From CAZDML01 sp964506645 (GTDB lineage Bacteria; Elusimicrobiota; Elusimicrobia; 2-01-FULL-59-12), in the NCBI GenBank assembly GCA_964506645.1, contig CAZDML010000049.1, forward strand, positions 1 to 14,032: a stretch of DNA of 14,032 bases, in the 5' to 3' direction. This document shows positions 12,383-14,032 of the stretch, piece after piece. Under the pieces are notes generated by a model. That model did no database searches, had not been told where the DNA came from, and worked only from the letters and a program-made list of their open reading frames with translations. How positions within the stretch are numbered: the first letter of the stretch is position 1; the number at the start of each line of letters is the position of its first letter. The position numbers were made by a program, and so were the translations under genes.

Positions 12383-14032
12383 ATGGAATTGACCGGAGCT
12401 GCCATCATTGTCGAAGTGCTTCAGCGCGAGGGCGTTGAAGTCGTATTCGGCATTCCCGGCGGCTGCTGCCTTCCGATGTTCGATAAGTTTTACGACTCAA
12501 AGATCCGCGTCGTTCTTACGCGCCATGAGCAAGGCGCTTCGCACATGGCCGACGGCTATGCACGTGCGACCGGCCGCCCGGGCGTGTGTATTGCGACTTC
12601 AGGACCCGGTGCAACCAATCTCGTGACAGGTCTGGCCACCGCGAACATGGATTCTATTCCCGTCGTAGCGATTACCGGTCAGGTTCGCACCGATGCGATA
12701 GGATCCGATGCTTTCCAGGAAGCCGATATCACCGGCATCACGCGGCCGATCACGAAGCACAACTTTCTCGTGAAAGATGTGCGAGACCTCGCACGTACGA
12801 TTCGCGAAGCGTTTCATATCGCCACCTCTGGCCGCCCCGGCCCTGTGCTTGTGGACGTGCCGGTCGACATTCAGCGTGCCAAGACCGATTTTGTCTGGGA
12901 AGATAAAATCGAAATCCGCTCCTATAAGCCCACAACCAAAGGCCACCCGCAGCAGATCAAAAAGGCGGCTGAACTGATTAAAGAAGCGAAGCGGCCGTTG
13001 CTCTATGTGGGCGGCGGAACCGTGTATGCGGGAGCCTCTGCCGAGCTCAAAAAGCTCGCGGAGAAAGGGAACATTCCCGTCGCCTGGACGCTCATGGCCA
13101 ACGGAGCGTTTCCTCCGAACCATATCCTGGCGGCCGGCCCCCTGGGGATGCATGGCAAATATTCCACGAACATGGCCATGCAAAAAGCCGATCTCCTGAT
13201 CGCCGCCGGCTCGCGCTTCGATGACCGCGTGACGGGAAGCTTGGCCAAGTTTGCCCCGAACTCTAAAAAAATTCATATCGACATCGACCCGGCCAACATC
13301 TCCAAAACGGTGCATGCACACTGTCCCGTCGTCGGAGACCTCAAGAGTGTTCTGGCCGAACTCGCCGATGCGATTCCGAAATTGGAGCATGCCGACTGGG
13401 TCAAAGAGCTCCAGGACATGGATCAGAAAAATCCACTGTCCTATAAACAGGACAATATTGTTCGCCCTCAATATGTGATTTCAGAACTGCACCGCCTCAC
13501 CCAAGGCAATGCGATCATCGCCACCGGCGTAGGCCAGCATCAAATGTGGGCCATGCAGTGGTACAACTGCAACGAACCCCGCCACTTCTTAACCTCCGGC
13601 GGATTGGGCACCATGGGATACGGTTTCCCGGCCGCGTTGGGCGCGAAGTTTGCTTTCCCGGAAAAAACGGTGGTCTGTATCGATGGCGACGCCTCAATCC
13701 AGATGACCGCAAGCGAACTCACGACATCCACCATGGAAAAGCGTCCTGTCCTTCTGATCATCATCAACAACTACTTCCTGGGCATGGTGCGCCAGTGGCA
13801 GGAGCTGTTCTATAACGAACGCTTCTCCACGAGCTGCATGGTGAAGCCGGGGGGGATGGCGCAGAAAGATATGGATCCCACAAAAGACCCATACGTTCCT
13901 GATTTTGTTAAACTTGCTGAAGCGCACGGGGCCCTGGGGCTTCGCGTCATGAAGAAGGAAGAAGTGACCTCAACTCTGGAACGCGCGCTCAAGGAAGTAA
14001 AACACCGTACGGTCGTGCTGGATGTCTGCATT
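12383..14032 (+). CDS. ilvB: Acetolactate synthase, large subunit (3' end outside window)
   Basis: First enzyme of branched-chain amino acid synthesis: ThDP-dependent condensation of two pyruvates to acetolactate, or pyruvate plus 2-oxobutyrate. 550 codons are in the window without a stop, close to the usual 560-590 total. Seen are FGIPGGCCLPMF, catalytic E49 in RHEQGASHMADGYARATG, SGPGATNLVTG, and the ThDP/Mg2+ motif GDASIQM (435-441) leading to the NNYFLGMVRQWQELFY stretch. The motif has GDA where GDG is commonest. After FYNERFSTS there is an extra stretch of roughly 15-20 residues (MVKPGGMAQKDMDPTKDPY) before VPDFVKLAEAHGA, compared with enterobacterial enzymes. AAGGAG (12371-12376) lies six bases before the ATG. 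The small regulatory subunit would be expected just downstream. Confidence 0.95.
   Translation, partial: MELTGAAIIVEVLQREGVEVVFGIPGGCCLPMFDKFYDSKIRVVLTRHEQGASHMADGYARATGRPGVCIATSGPGATNLVTGLATANMDSIPVVAITGQVRTDAIGSDAFQEADITGITRPITKHNFLVKDVRDLARTIREAFHIATSGRPGPVLVDVPVDIQRAKTDFVWEDKIEIRSYKPTTKGHPQQIKKAAELIKEAKRPLLYVGGGTVYAGASAELKKLAEKGNIPVAWTLMANGAFPPNHILAAGPLGMHGKYSTNMAMQKADLLIAAGSRFDDRVTGSLAKFAPNSKKIHIDIDPANISKTVHAHCPVVGDLKSVLAELADAIPKLEHADWVKELQDMDQKNPLSYKQDNIVRPQYVISELHRLTQGNAIIATGVGQHQMWAMQWYNCNEPRHFLTSGGLGTMGYGFPAALGAKFAFPEKTVVCIDGDASIQMTASELTTSTMEKRPVLLIIINNYFLGMVRQWQELFYNERFSTSCMVKPGGMAQKDMDPTKDPYVPDFVKLAEAHGALGLRVMKKEEVTSTLERALKEVKHRTVVLDVCI

Noticed and set aside
12599..13471. 290-codon open frame on the minus strand opposite ilvB
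   Set aside because: It lies wholly antisense to a clearly conserved acetolactate synthase, has no recognisable motif and no good ribosome binding site. It is a by-product of codon bias.

Overview
The window is a stretch of one bacterial chromosome with every credible gene on the + strand. Base composition is moderately GC-rich by eye. It looks like a metagenome scaffold of an uncultivated bacterium: there is a run of 10 Ns, one compositionally foreign fragment and one isolated nonsense codon. I cannot name the organism. A two-subunit 2-oxoacid:ferredoxin oxidoreductase and several oxygen-sensitive Fe-S enzymes suggest an anaerobe or facultative anaerobe. A DUF2480-like gene recalls Bacteroidota suf loci, and the long insertion in the acetolactate synthase recalls PVC-type proteins, but both hints are weak.

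Layout. Positions 1-601 hold the 3' end of a thioredoxin reductase gene. A 91-bp gap (602-692) carries a good sigma70-type promoter overlapped by an AT-rich inverted repeat, the likely operator of the Rrf2/IscR-type regulator encoded at 693-1187. From there to the window end the genes are packed with overlaps of 1-4 bp or gaps of at most 26 bp. In order they are: IscU-type scaffold (interrupted by one TAA), a short SufB/SufD-family protein, SufS cysteine desulfurase (interrupted by an assembly gap and foreign fragment), a SufT/MIP18-family protein, KorA and KorB of a 2-oxoacid:ferredoxin oxidoreductase, an A-type Fe-S carrier, a half-length DUF2480-like protein, the Mrp/ApbC Fe-S carrier ATPase, ThiC, NadA, leucyl aminopeptidase PepA and acetolactate synthase large subunit IlvB (runs off the end).

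How they fit together. The first half is an Fe-S cluster biogenesis set: sensor/regulator, sulfur donor, scaffold, SufBD-like component, maturation factor, A-type carrier and Mrp. KorAB, ThiC and NadA are [4Fe-4S] client enzymes interleaved with it. The layout suggests that cluster supply and cluster consumers are transcribed together under one Fe-S-sensing repressor. PepA and IlvB look like metabolic passengers at the distal end. SufC and a full-length SufB are not in the window.

Main cautions. The sufS interruption is almost certainly an assembly artefact: removing exactly 196 nt (3303-3498) restores a 411-aa SufS. The iscU stop may be a sequencing error or a real nonsense mutation. No gene-free stretch exceeds 300 bp, and I saw no tRNA, rRNA, CRISPR array or insertion sequence.
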